Shown: positions 8,938-17,345, counted from the stretch's first letter. The stretch is DNA of 64,000 nucleotides from Pseudomonas sp. Irchel s3h17 (GCF_900187505.1 NZ_FYDL01000011.1:124001-188000), one strand, 5' to 3'. Notes: generated from the sequence alone by a model not told the origin. Made by a program: numbers and translations.

Positions 8938-9567
8938 TCACGCCTGCTGGGCAAAGGTCAGGCGCAGCGCAAAACCGATCAGCAGGCTGCCAAACAGCCA
9001 TTGCTGGACGCGCTGCGCCGACGGGCTGCGTGTCAGCCAGCGTCCGAGCGCTGCGCCGATCAGCGCGTAGGCACTGTCGAATAGCAGGCCGACCAACACC
9101 AGCACCCCGCCCAGGGTCGTGAACTGCGTCAGCACCGGACCGGTTTGCGGGTCGATGAACTGGGGTAACAGCACGGAACAGAACAGCAGGGCCTTGGGGT
9201 TGAGCAGGTTGGTCAGCAAGCCGCGCTGGATTGCTTCGCGCCAGTCCAGTCTCGACACGCAGGTGCCATCGGCGTTCAGGTTCGGCAGCATGTTCGAGCG
9301 CAGGCATTGAATCCCCAGCCACAACAGGTACGCAGCACCTGCCAGGCGCACGATGTCGAAGGTCCAGGGCGCGGCTTTGAACAGGGCCGCGAGGCCCAGC
9401 GCGGCGAGTGCTACGTGACACCCCCGGGCGATCGCCAGGCCGATGGCGGTGGCCAATGCGGCGGCCTTGCCCTGTCTGGCGCCGGTTTGCAGGAGCAGAA
9501 TCATGTCGGGACCTGGCAGCAGATAGACCACGGCCAACGCCAGGAAAAACAGCCAGAGCTGCGTCAT
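8938..9567 (-). CDS. LysE/RhtB family amino-acid exporter
   Basis: The protein has 209 residues and about six membrane helices. The family signature P-G-P-D-M-I lies in the first helix and N-P-K-A-L-L-F near residue 125 in the middle. Members export amino acids such as homoserine, threonine, lysine or leucine. I chose the ATG at 9567, with GGGG upstream; an in-frame ATG four codons earlier (9579) is possible. It is divergent from an Lrp/AsnC regulator, the usual arrangement for exporters induced by their amino-acid substrate. It converges almost without gap on the preceding gene. Confidence 0.88.
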   Translation of the reverse strand: MTQLWLFFLALAVVYLLPGPDMILLLQTGARQGKAAALATAIGLAIARGCHVALAALGLAALFKAAPWTFDIVRLAGAAYLLWLGIQCLRSNMLPNLNADGTCVSRLDWREAIQRGLLTNLLNPKALLFCSVLLPQFIDPQTGPVLTQFTTLGGVLVLVGLLFDSAYALIGAALGRWLTRSPSAQRVQQWLFGSLLIGFALRLTFAQQA

Positions 9568-9661
9568 GTCACACCCCATTCGATTGCGATTACGTGAGCA
9601 AAGTCTAGGGCCGAAGGGCAGGGCAGGTGGTTGCGTAATGAAGCGTACAAGCCGCTAGAAT

Positions 9662-9676
9662 TGGCAGCTTCTGCCA
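9662..9676. promoter_or_regulatory. Dyad, candidate Lrp-type operator
   Basis: TGGCAG, a 3-nt centre and CTGCCA form a perfect dyad 36 bp before the regulator start, in the 144-bp gap shared with the divergent exporter. Position and symmetry suit a site bound by the adjacent Lrp-type regulator; this is inference. Confidence 0.4.
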
Positions 9677-9711
9677 TTCGATGCAAAAAAACCGTCAGGA
9701 ACTGCCAAACC

Positions 9712-10185
9712 ATGAAACTGGATGCTTATGACCGCCGAATTCTTGCCGCGCTGCAACGCGACGGACGCCTGAGCAATGTGCAATTGGCGGACGAGATCGG
9801 CCTGTCGGCTTCGCCATGTTTGCGCCGGGTACGGATGCTGGAAGAGGCCGGGGTGATTCGCGGCTACCAGGCCAACCTGGACCGTGACGAAGTCGGGTTG
9901 GGGCTGACGGTGTTCGTCGGGGTCAAGGTCGTACGGCACAACGATGAAGAAGCCGAGGCTTTTCGCCTGGCGGTGACCGCGCTGCCGGAAGTGATTTCGG
10001 CGTTTCTGGTGTCGGGTGAGTCGGACTTTCTGTTGCAAGTGGTGGTACCTGACTTACGCGCCTACGAGAGCTTTCTCACCGGCAGTCTGCTCAAGTTGCC
10101 GGGGGTGAGTGACATCCGCAGCAACTTCGCGATCCACACGGTGAAAACCCCAGGGCCGTTGCCGCTTGGGCATTTACCGGCCTGA
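9712..10185 (+). CDS. Lrp/AsnC family transcriptional regulator
   Basis: The protein has 157 residues in two parts. An N-terminal winged helix-turn-helix (I-L-A-A-L-Q-R-D-G-R-L-S-N-V-Q-L-A-D, then L-S-A-S-P-C-L-R-R-V at about 29-38) is followed by a C-terminal ligand-binding RAM domain (G-L-T-V-F-V-G-V-K-V, later S-G-E-S-D-F-L-L-Q-V-V-V). The start at M-K-L-D-A-Y-D matches the usual Lrp N-terminus; an open frame extends upstream but lacks family sequence. It probably senses an amino acid and controls the divergent LysE-type exporter. Lrp itself is longer and more basic, so this is a specific, not global, regulator. Confidence 0.9.
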   Translation: MKLDAYDRRILAALQRDGRLSNVQLADEIGLSASPCLRRVRMLEEAGVIRGYQANLDRDEVGLGLTVFVGVKVVRHNDEEAEAFRLAVTALPEVISAFLVSGESDFLLQVVVPDLRAYESFLTGSLLKLPGVSDIRSNFAIHTVKTPGPLPLGHLPA

Positions 10186-10190
10186 GTCCA

Positions 10191-10775
10191 GGTTGCGTCT
10201 GTATCGCTAGAGCTTCGATATTCATCGTCGCCTGACGCAATGCCTCGGAGCGCGTCGGGTGTGGGTGGCAGGTCCGGGCGATATCTTCAGCCGAGGCTGA
10301 AAACGCCATGGCGACACAGTATTCGCCGATCAATTCACTGACGCTCGGTGCCACAAGGTGTACGCCCAGTCCGTCGGTAAATGGCCGCCGGCCGATAGCC
10401 ACCAACCCGCAGTCGGTGTCGATCAATTGCGTCGCGCCACCGGTAGTCGGTTCTACACTTAATTGCACCCCGGTGGGGGAGGTGGTGGTGGCCGTGATTA
10501 TCCAACCGAGCTTGAGCGTGATGCCCTGTTAGCCGAGGGAACGTTGCAGGATCTTACCCGCCTCAGCATCAACACCCGGACAAATGTGCTCCAGGTATTC
10601 AACCACCGTGACCTGGGCACTTCGCTGAGTAACAGGGCGTCGGTGGAATCAAGAATACGCTGGTTATCGAGGGTCACACCGGGCAGTGGTATTGGCTGCG
10701 AACCGGTAGCAATGATGATGTCCTTGGCGCTCATTTCCGTCCGGGCCCCCAGGCTGGTAGTGCTCAGGCAATATC
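10191..10775 (-). pseudogene. Dihydrolipoamide dehydrogenase (lpd-type) remnant
   Basis: Reading the minus strand from 10775, pieces of a dihydrolipoyl dehydrogenase appear in family order but broken. They are M-S-A-K-D-I-I-I-A-T-G-S-Q-P; D-S-T-D-A-L-L-L-S-E-V-P; after a deletion and frame change V-T-V-V-E-Y-L-E-H-I-C-P-G-V-D; an in-frame TAA; then G-I-T-L-K-L-G; L-V-A-I-G-R-R-P-F-T-D-G-L-G fused directly to G-V-H-L-V-A-P-S-V-S-E; and C-terminal C-H-P-H-P-T-R-S-E-A-L-R. The N-terminal FAD-binding part and its redox disulfide, the NAD-binding glycine loop and most of the central domain are missing. It cannot make an active E3 enzyme. No partner E1 or E2 gene is nearby. Confidence 0.85.
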
Positions 10776-10875
10776 ATGATCGTGGTAGTTGTCCTTCAAA
10801 AGTATTGAGTCAAGACATCGGTACCTGCGAGGTCTTGGTCGGAGGTCTGCCCTCAACAAAATATTCACGCACACC

Positions 10876-10894
10876 GTTATATCGTAACGATATA
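10876..10894. promoter_or_regulatory. Zur-like palindrome upstream of the SPFH/P-type ATPase operon
   Basis: GTTATATCGTAAC (10876-10888) matches GTTATA-N-TATAAC at all but two positions. It also lies in a perfect 8+1+8 palindrome, TATATCGT-A-ACGATATA (10878-10894). It is about 70 bp before the first gene of the operon. Two clean Zur boxes occur elsewhere in the window, so zinc control is plausible, but the centre deviates and another regulator is possible. Confidence 0.5.
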
Positions 10895-10962
10895 CAGTGC
10901 GTGCAGCGGTCTGATCTCGTTTTCACAGGCCCGGTTCAAGCCATCAAAAGTACTGAGGTGCT

Positions 10963-12927
10963 ATGCAAGTCGATCTGGAAGCCGAAGGGACGAGCGTCGA
11001 AGGACTGCCGCGTTTTCAGCAGGCTGTGTTTCATGCAAGGCGATTGAGGCTGGCGGCCATCGGTCTGATGGCATTGGCGGCAATGGGATTGTTGCTGGCA
11101 GCGTTTGTCGGGCTGTTTACAGCGCAATCGCTGTGGGTACCCCTGCTGGTCAATCAGGCCAGCGCACTGATCATTGTCGTGGCCGGCTTGCAGTCGGCGT
11201 TGTGGGTGGCGCAGTGGCGAACACGGGCAATGGTCGCGCCGACGACGGCAGCGCTGGAGGAGGGCCCTGCCCCATCCAATGAGCAACTGGGCTGGTATGA
11301 GCGCCTGTTGGCCCGTCTGGGGGACCGATGGCTGGACTTGATGCGGCAGATCGGCGCGCCAACCCTGTGGCTGGCCGGGTGGGGGTTGCTGGTGTTGTTC
11401 TGCATCGACCTGGCCTGGAGCCTGACGTTGCCCACTGCAGCACTGGGCCTCTCGGCCAGCGTCGGCGCATCGATCTCCTTGTTACTGGCCTTTGGTTTAC
11501 TGGTCGGCGAACGGCAACTGGCGCAGGAAGGTTCTGAGCAATGGCCAGAGGCCGGGCAGTTGGCGCAGCTTGTACGGGTGGCGATCATCTGCCTGGTGAT
11601 CAGTGCGGCTTGCCTGCTGTTCAGCAGTGACGGGCTCGTATGGCCTGTACGACTGGCTGTCTTGATCGGTGCGCTACCGGTATTGGTCGCGGCGGAATTT
11701 TTATTGCGCGCGGTGTTGTCGCTGTTCAGTCCCTGTCGTGATTCGCTTGAGCCCAGGTTGTTGGCCCGCAGTTTTGTCGCGCAGATGTTGCGCTGGCCAC
11801 CGCGGCCGTTACTGGCGTTGGAGCATGAATTGCACAACCGGTTCGGCATCGACTTGCGACAGATCTGGGCCTTCAGCTATATGCGCCGAGCGTTTATACC
11901 GGTGCTGGCTGTGGTGGCTTTTGTGGGGTGGTTGTTGACCGGGATTCATGAAATTCCGCTGCAAGGGCGGGGCATCTACGAGCGCTTTGGTAAGCCGGTC
12001 GAGGTTTTCGGGCCGGGGTTGCACTTAGGCTTGCCTTGGCCACTGGGGCGGGTGTTGAGTGTTGAAAATGGTGTGGTTCACGAGTTGGCCACCAGCGTGG
12101 GAGACGCGCCGGTATCCACGGTGCCTGACCCTGCCGAAGGTCCGGCACCGATGATCGCCAACCGGTTATGGGACGCCAGTCATGTCAATGACAAGTCCCA
12201 GGTGATTGCCAGCAACCGAAACGATAAACAGAGCTTTCAGGTCGTCAACATGGACGTGCGTTTCGTCTATCGCATCGGTCTGACCGATCAAGCTGCCCTG
12301 GCTGCGACCTACAACCATGCCGATGTGCCGACTCTGATTCGCAGCACGGCTAGCCGGATCCTGGTGCACGATTTCGCCTCACGTACTCTGGATGGGCTGC
12401 TCGGCGAAGATCGCCTCAGTCTGGCGCAAGACATTGGCCAAGCTGTGCAGGCTGACTTACATGCACTCGACAGCGGTGTGGAAATCCTCGCCACGGTGGT
12501 TGAAGCCATTCACCCGCCAGCGGGCGCGGCCAATGCCTACCACGGAGTGCAAGCGGCGCAGATTGCTGCGCGCGCACTGATCTCCCGGGAGCGTGGTGCG
12601 GCGATGGAGCAGGCTAACGAGGCGCAGCTGCAGGCCAGTCTTGCCCATGATCAGGCATCGGCCACAGCCTACGAAATCAACGCTACCGCTCGGGCTGTTG
12701 ACCTGCGATTTGTGGCCGAGCGCAAAGCCTATGCGGCTGCGGGCCAGGCCTTTGTTCTGGAGCAGTACCTGGCCCAATTGGTCCAGGGTCTGGCGAACGC
12801 CAAAGTGCTGGTGCTTGATCACCGTCTGGGTGGTAGCACTGCGCCGACCATCGATTTAAGAAGCTTCACGTTACCGGCAGATCCGTCGCCGTCTCGTCAA
12901 ACTGTTCAGCCAGGAGTTGTCCATTGA
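10963..12927 (+). CDS. SPFH/Band 7 protein, HflK-like with polytopic N-terminus
   Basis: The protein has 654 residues. The first 320 hold about six hydrophobic segments. A transmembrane helix near residue 310 is then followed by an SPFH domain with G-R-G-I-Y-E-R-F-G-K-P, G-P-G-L-H-L-G-L-P-W-P and a later V-E-A-I-H-P-P-A-G motif typical of HflK. A long Ala/Glu-rich helical stretch follows (about 525-610). Canonical HflK is about 400 residues with one N-terminal helix, so the polytopic extension is unusual. HflK/C relatives form large membrane rings that modulate FtsH or organise microdomains. It is the first of four overlapping genes that end in a metal P-type ATPase, which suggests a role in metal transport rather than in general protease control. 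Confidence 0.8.
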   Translation: MQVDLEAEGTSVEGLPRFQQAVFHARRLRLAAIGLMALAAMGLLLAAFVGLFTAQSLWVPLLVNQASALIIVVAGLQSALWVAQWRTRAMVAPTTAALEEGPAPSNEQLGWYERLLARLGDRWLDLMRQIGAPTLWLAGWGLLVLFCIDLAWSLTLPTAALGLSASVGASISLLLAFGLLVGERQLAQEGSEQWPEAGQLAQLVRVAIICLVISAACLLFSSDGLVWPVRLAVLIGALPVLVAAEFLLRAVLSLFSPCRDSLEPRLLARSFVAQMLRWPPRPLLALEHELHNRFGIDLRQIWAFSYMRRAFIPVLAVVAFVGWLLTGIHEIPLQGRGIYERFGKPVEVFGPGLHLGLPWPLGRVLSVENGVVHELATSVGDAPVSTVPDPAEGPAPMIANRLWDASHVNDKSQVIASNRNDKQSFQVVNMDVRFVYRIGLTDQAALAATYNHADVPTLIRSTASRILVHDFASRTLDGLLGEDRLSLAQDIGQAVQADLHALDSGVEILATVVEAIHPPAGAANAYHGVQAAQIAARALISRERGAAMEQANEAQLQASLAHDQASATAYEINATARAVDLRFVAERKAYAAAGQAFVLEQYLAQLVQGLANAKVLVLDHRLGGSTAPTIDLRSFTLPADPSPSRQTVQPGVVH

Positions 12928-13967
12928 GCCCGTCTCATTCCCACGAGTCCCATGATCATCACGACCACGCGGGCCATGATCACAGTCATGGTGGGCATTC
13001 CCACCACCATCATCACCATGGCGAACCGGGCGAGGCGGGACCGTTTCCGTGGCGACGCATGGGATGGGCGGCGGTGCTGGTGTTGTTTGCCGTGGCGGCA
13101 GCCAGCCTGGTGCAAGTGCGTTCTGGCGAAGCGACAGTGATCACCCGCTTTGGCAACCCGGCCCGGGTGTTGCTGGAACCTGGCCTCAGTTGGCGTTGGC
13201 CGGCACCCTTCGAGGCGGCGATCCCGGTGGACTTGCGGTTACGCACCACTTCCAGCGGCCTGCAGGATGTAGGCACGCGTGATGGTTTGCGGATCATCGT
13301 ACAAGCCTATGTGGCATGGCAGGTGCAAAGTGACCCGGACAACGTGCAGCGCTTCATGCGCGCGGTGCAGAACCAGCCTGACGAGGCTGCGCGGCAGATT
13401 CGCACCTTCGTCGGATCGGCGCTGGAAACCAGCGCCAGCAGTTTCGACCTGGCCAACCTGGTGAACACTGATGCCAGCCAGGTGCGCATCGCCGATTTCG
13501 AGGCACAACTGCGTAAGCAGATCGAGCAGCAGTTGTTATCGACTTATGGCGTGCGCGTGCTGCAAGTCGGCATTGAGCGGCTGACCCTGCCATCGGTGAC
13601 CCTCACGGCGACGGTCGACCGAATGCGCGCCGAGCGTGAAACCATCGCCACTGAACGCACGGCCATTGGTAAGCGCGAAGCGGCGCAGATCCGCTCCGCC
13701 GCCGAGCGCGATGCACGGATTGTTCAGGCCGACGCCGCAGTGAAGGCGGCGGATATCGAAGCCCAGTCGCGGGTCGAAGCGGCAGACATTTATGGCAAGG
13801 CCTACGCCAGTTCGCCGCAGCTGTACAACTTACTGCGCTCACTGGACACGCTGGGCACGGTCGTCACACCCGGTACCCAGCTGATTTTGCGCACCGATGC
13901 TGCACCTTTCCGGGTGTTGGTTGATGGTCCGCCGACTCTGGAAAGCAAGGCTGGGTCGCAGCCATGA
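12924..13967 (+). CDS. SPFH/Band 7 protein (HflK/HflC-like) with His-rich N-terminal tail
   Basis: The protein has 347 residues. The start is a TTG that overlaps the previous stop (TTGA) and has AGGAG at 12912-12916; the first in-frame ATG downstream would remove the tail. Sixteen of the first 32 residues are His, ending in six consecutive His. One transmembrane helix (about 48-68) is followed by an SPFH domain with V-I-T-R-F-G-N-P, E-P-G-L-S-W-R-W-P-A-P and a charged Ala/Arg/Glu-rich coiled region to about residue 285. By analogy with HflK/HflC the tail should be cytoplasmic. Such a tail probably binds zinc, copper or nickel and could pass ions to the ATPase encoded two genes on. Confidence 0.82.
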   Translation: MSPSHSHESHDHHDHAGHDHSHGGHSHHHHHHGEPGEAGPFPWRRMGWAAVLVLFAVAAASLVQVRSGEATVITRFGNPARVLLEPGLSWRWPAPFEAAIPVDLRLRTTSSGLQDVGTRDGLRIIVQAYVAWQVQSDPDNVQRFMRAVQNQPDEAARQIRTFVGSALETSASSFDLANLVNTDASQVRIADFEAQLRKQIEQQLLSTYGVRVLQVGIERLTLPSVTLTATVDRMRAERETIATERTAIGKREAAQIRSAAERDARIVQADAAVKAADIEAQSRVEAADIYGKAYASSPQLYNLLRSLDTLGTVVTPGTQLILRTDAAPFRVLVDGPPTLESKAGSQP

Positions 13968-15022
13968 GTGAGGTTCCACGTGGAACACAGGAACTTAACA
14001 GCCCATGGATTCAAGCGGGGCGTCTGACCTTTTTCGCGCTCTATGGGGTCACGGTGCTCGCGGCGCTGGTTTGGGGATTTTCCAATGTGCGGCAGATCGA
14101 CCCCCAGGATCGCGCGGTGGTGCTGCACTTCGGCGCACTGGATCGGATTCAGAATGCCGGGCTGTTGTTGGCCTGGCCGCGACCGTTTGAGCAGGTGGTT
14201 TTGTTACCGGCAGCGGATCGAGTGATTGAGCGGCGGGTGGACAACTTGCTGCGCTCCGAGGCGGCCCTGAAAGCAGAACGGGCGGCCAGTTTCGCCACAC
14301 CCATGAGCGATGCGTATGCCGGCTCCGGGTACTTGCTCACGGGCGATGCTGGTGTGGTTCAACTGGACGTAAGGGTGTTTTACAAAGTGACGGAGCCCTA
14401 CGCGTTCGTATTGCAGGGCGATCATGTACTGCCGGCGCTGGACCGTCTGGTTACACGCAGCGCGGTGGCGCTGACAGCCGCGCGGGATCTGGACACCATT
14501 CTGGTGGCCCGACCGGAGTTGCTCGGCAGTGACAGTCAGGCCGCCGAGCGCCGTGAGCGCCTGCGGGGTGATCTGGTTCAGGGCATCAACCAGCGCTTGG
14601 CGGAGTTGGCGGAAACGGGGCAGGGATTGGGTATCGAGGTGGCCAGGGTCGATGTGCAGTCAAGTCTGCCGACGCCGGCCGTGAACGCGTTCAATGCGGT
14701 ACTGACGGCCAGTCAGCAAGCGGACAAAACAGTGGCCAATGCCCGTACCGAAGCCGAAAAGCTCACTCAGACCGCAACCCAGCAAGCCGACCGAACGCTG
14801 CAAGTCGCTTATGCCAAGGCCAGTGAGCGACTGGCCAAAGCCTCAACGGATACCGCCACGGTATCGAGTCTGGCGCAGGCACAGCAGCAGGGCACTGACC
14901 CGCAAATGCTCCTGCGGATCTACCGCGAGCGATTGCCAAAAATTCTTGGCCAGGCCGGTTCGGTCACGACGATCAACCCTAAAGATGATTCCCACCTGAT
15001 CATTCAGGGAGCTGAACAATGA
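13964..15022 (+). CDS. SPFH/Band 7 protein (HflC/HflK-like)
   Basis: The protein has 352 residues. A hydrophobic helix lies near residues 22-42, then an SPFH domain (R-A-V-V-L-H-F-G-A-L, and W-P-R-P-F-E-Q-V), then a helical region rich in Ala, Gln and Glu to about residue 310 and a C-terminus reading D-D-S-H-L-I-I-Q-G. The start overlaps the previous stop as ATGA and its own stop overlaps the ATPase ATG. With the two preceding products it gives three SPFH subunits, compared with two in ordinary HflK-HflC complexes. It is probably a ring partner; the function is inferred from context. Confidence 0.78.
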   Translation: MSEVPRGTQELNSPWIQAGRLTFFALYGVTVLAALVWGFSNVRQIDPQDRAVVLHFGALDRIQNAGLLLAWPRPFEQVVLLPAADRVIERRVDNLLRSEAALKAERAASFATPMSDAYAGSGYLLTGDAGVVQLDVRVFYKVTEPYAFVLQGDHVLPALDRLVTRSAVALTAARDLDTILVARPELLGSDSQAAERRERLRGDLVQGINQRLAELAETGQGLGIEVARVDVQSSLPTPAVNAFNAVLTASQQADKTVANARTEAEKLTQTATQQADRTLQVAYAKASERLAKASTDTATVSSLAQAQQQGTDPQMLLRIYRERLPKILGQAGSVTTINPKDDSHLIIQGAEQ

Positions 15023-16917
15023 CAGCACACACTGCCCCACTGCCAAGCATGCTGACCACGGTCGAGCAACGTAGTGCCGCCCGCCAACTGACGCTGGCCA
15101 TGCTTGCATTGGGCTTGCTCGGCCTGGGGTTGACCTGGCGCTGGCTTTCACCGCAGCAAACCGGCGTCAGCCAATTGCTGCTCGGTGTCGCCTCGCTGTT
15201 GGTGGCGGTGCCGGTCATGCGTTCGGCCTGGTACAGCCTGCGTTACCCAAGCCTGCACGGCATCACCGATCAATTGATCGCCTTGGCGATGATGGGCGCC
15301 TGGGCCACTGGCGATCTGCTGACCGCCGCGTTGCTGCCGATCATCATGATCTTCGGCCATGTGCTCGAAGAGCGTAGCGTGATTGGCTCCCAGGAGGCGA
15401 TCCACGCACTCGGCCGGCTGACTCGCAGTCACGCGCGTCAGGTTCAGGCCGATGGTTCTATCGTGGAAATCGACAATGGCAAACTGAAAGCCGGTGACAG
15501 GGTTGAGGTTCGTGCCGGGGATAGGGTGCCAGCCGATGGCCTGGTACTGTCCGGGCAAGCGAGCCTGGACACTGCACCGATTACCGGTGAGTCGGTGCCA
15601 CTTGAGGCCAGTGTCGGCATGCAGGTGTTCGGTGGTGCGATCAACCTCGATGGTTTGTTGCGTCTGGAAGTGACTCGCACCGGCAGCGAGTCCACGCTGG
15701 GCAAAGTCATTGCGCTGATGCAAAGTGCCGAACGCGCCAAACCGCCGATCACCCGTTTACTGGAGCGCTATGCCGGTAGTTACATGGTGTTGGTGTTGTT
15801 GCTGGCCGCGGTGACCTGGTTTACCACCAACGATGCACAAGCCATGCTTGCGGTGCTGGTGGCCGCGTGTCCCTGTGCATTGGTGTTGTCCGCTCCGGCG
15901 ACGGCGATCGCCGGAATCGCGGTAGCGGCACGCCACGGTATTCTGATTCGCAGTTCGGCATTCCTCGAAGAGTTGGCGGACCTGACTTCCCTGGTGGTCG
16001 ACAAGACCGGTACGTTGACCTTCGGCACCCTGCGCCTGCAATCAATCGACAGTCCGGTCGAGGACCGAGGCACCTTGTTGACCCTGGCCGCCAGCCTTGG
16101 CTCGGCCAGCAGTCACCCTGTCAGCCGGGCGTTGGCCGCAATGGTGGAAACGAAGCAATTTCTACCGCTGACGGAGATTCGTGAACGTCAGGGTTTGGGC
16201 GTGGTGGCGATGACGGAGCAGGGGGAAGCCGCGCTCGGTCGCCCAGAGTTGTTCGCACAGTTGGGGATTGCCACCTCAAAGGTACCGGAGCACGATGGCC
16301 CGATCGCCGGCCTGGCGCTGGACGGGCGGTTCCTGGCCTGGTTGCTGCTGGCCGACAGCGTCAAGCCTGAAGCCCGTTTTGCCTTGCATGAGTTGCGTGA
16401 GCTAGGGCTGGGCCGGCAGTTGTTGCTGACCGGTGATCGACACAGTGTCGCCCATAGCCTGGCCAAGGATGTCGGCATCAGTCACGTCGAAGCGCAGGCG
16501 CTGCCCGAAGACAAACTCAACCGCGTCCTTGCGGAAATCGATACCGGCTTCCGGCCTATGGTGGTAGGTGATGGCATCAACGACTCCCTGGCACTCAAGG
16601 CGGGTGTGGTTGGTGTGGCCATGGGGGCGGGCGGTGCAGACATCGCGCTGGCGTCGGCTGACATCGTGTTGATCGGTAGTGACCTGCGTCGGTTGGGAAC
16701 CTGTGTCCGTTTGAGTCGCCAGTGCCGACGAACCTTGCAAGTGAACGTGATCATTGGCTTGGGCTGGACCTTGGCGATCGTGGCCTTCGCTGCATTCGGC
16801 TGGCTGGGCGCGGCGGGTGCGATGATCGCCGCCATTTTGCACAACCTGAGTACCTTGCTGGTGTTGGGCAATGCCGGGCGTTTGCTGCGCTTTCAAGAAC
16901 CACTGCTCAAACTGTAG
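15019..16917 (+). CDS. P1B-type heavy-metal-translocating ATPase
   Basis: The protein has 632 residues. Landmarks are T-G-E-S (about 190), the membrane metal motif C-P-C (about 285) with S-A-P behind it, the phosphorylation site D-K-T-G-T at Asp328, S-H-P-V (nucleotide domain) and G-D-G-I-N-D (about 517). It has no N-terminal metal-binding HMA domain. In the last two helices the Lys and Asp that mark ZntA-type zinc pumps are absent: Trp stands near residue 582 where Lys is expected, and H-N-L-S-T at 608-612 replaces A-D-x-G. The transported metal therefore cannot be assigned by subclass rules. It is the fourth gene of the SPFH operon, behind a possible Zur site, so zinc or a similar divalent ion is the best guess. 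Confidence 0.88.
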   Translation: MTAHTAPLPSMLTTVEQRSAARQLTLAMLALGLLGLGLTWRWLSPQQTGVSQLLLGVASLLVAVPVMRSAWYSLRYPSLHGITDQLIALAMMGAWATGDLLTAALLPIIMIFGHVLEERSVIGSQEAIHALGRLTRSHARQVQADGSIVEIDNGKLKAGDRVEVRAGDRVPADGLVLSGQASLDTAPITGESVPLEASVGMQVFGGAINLDGLLRLEVTRTGSESTLGKVIALMQSAERAKPPITRLLERYAGSYMVLVLLLAAVTWFTTNDAQAMLAVLVAACPCALVLSAPATAIAGIAVAARHGILIRSSAFLEELADLTSLVVDKTGTLTFGTLRLQSIDSPVEDRGTLLTLAASLGSASSHPVSRALAAMVETKQFLPLTEIRERQGLGVVAMTEQGEAALGRPELFAQLGIATSKVPEHDGPIAGLALDGRFLAWLLLADSVKPEARFALHELRELGLGRQLLLTGDRHSVAHSLAKDVGISHVEAQALPEDKLNRVLAEIDTGFRPMVVGDGINDSLALKAGVVGVAMGAGGADIALASADIVLIGSDLRRLGTCVRLSRQCRRTLQVNVIIGLGWTLAIVAFAAFGWLGAAGAMIAAILHNLSTLLVLGNAGRLLRFQEPLLKL

Positions 16918-16984
16918 GGCTTGATCGTCTCGGCGGATGTCGGTCTGTCGTCTTCCGGGTTCTTTTCTTTTTTTCGATGTCGGC

Positions 16985-17012
16985 TGTAACGCCGTCGGGG
17001 CAGTGCTCTCTA
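16985..17012 (+). promoter_or_regulatory. Candidate ECF-type promoter of the bufferin operon
   Basis: TGTAAC (16985-16990) resembles the -35 element of ECF sigma factors, and a TCTA-containing element follows after about 16 bp. It lies about 70 bp before bufA in a 159-bp gap. Bufferin operons elsewhere are known to be ECF-controlled. The -10 match is weak. Confidence 0.3.
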
Positions 17013-17076
17013 GTGCTATGTCGGGACTGAACACCTTTCCAGCCGACACCCCTGTCGATTATCGAGGATAAGAAAA

Positions 17077-17328
17077 ATGACCATGAAAACCGCTGCCGTC
17101 GGTGCCGCCCTCGCGTTGGCCGCCGCCACCCTGTTTGCCGGTGTCGCCACCACGGCTTCGGCTGCCGATGCCAATGTTCACTGCTATGGAGTGAACGCCT
17201 GCAAAGGGCAGAACGACTGCAAGACCAAAGACCACGCGTGTAAAGGCATGGGTGCCTGCAAAGGCCAGGGCTTCAAGGCGATGACCCAGGCAGCCTGTGA
17301 AAAGGCGGGTGGCAAAGTCGGCGAGTAA
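17077..17328 (+). CDS. bufA: Bufferin precursor peptide (DUF2282)
   Basis: The 83-residue precursor has a signal peptide (about 1-29, ending A-S-A) and a short Cys-rich core with Cys at 36, 42, 48, 55, 61 and 74. The core repeats A-C-K-G three times. This matches DUF2282 bufferins, in which core cysteines are converted to thiooxazole heterocycles by a multinuclear iron oxygenase, giving a periplasmic copper-binding RiPP that protects against copper stress. GAGGATAAG precedes the ATG; a second in-frame ATG lies two codons on. The two following genes are its expected maturation partners. The modified residues are inferred from the family. Confidence 0.88.
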   Translation: MTMKTAAVGAALALAAATLFAGVATTASAADANVHCYGVNACKGQNDCKTKDHACKGMGACKGQGFKAMTQAACEKAGGKVGE

Positions 17329-17345
17329 CCGAGGACCGAGTGCTA

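Noticed and set aside
10463..11047. A plus-strand 194-codon frame over the lpd relic and operon leader.
   Set aside because: It runs antisense to the recognisable lpd remnant and crosses the Zur-like palindrome; no family match.
10963..15022. The SPFH genes as the housekeeping hflK-hflC pair.
   Set aside because: Canonical hflKC sit in the hfq-hflX region, number two, and lack the polytopic extension, His tail and ATPase partner seen here.
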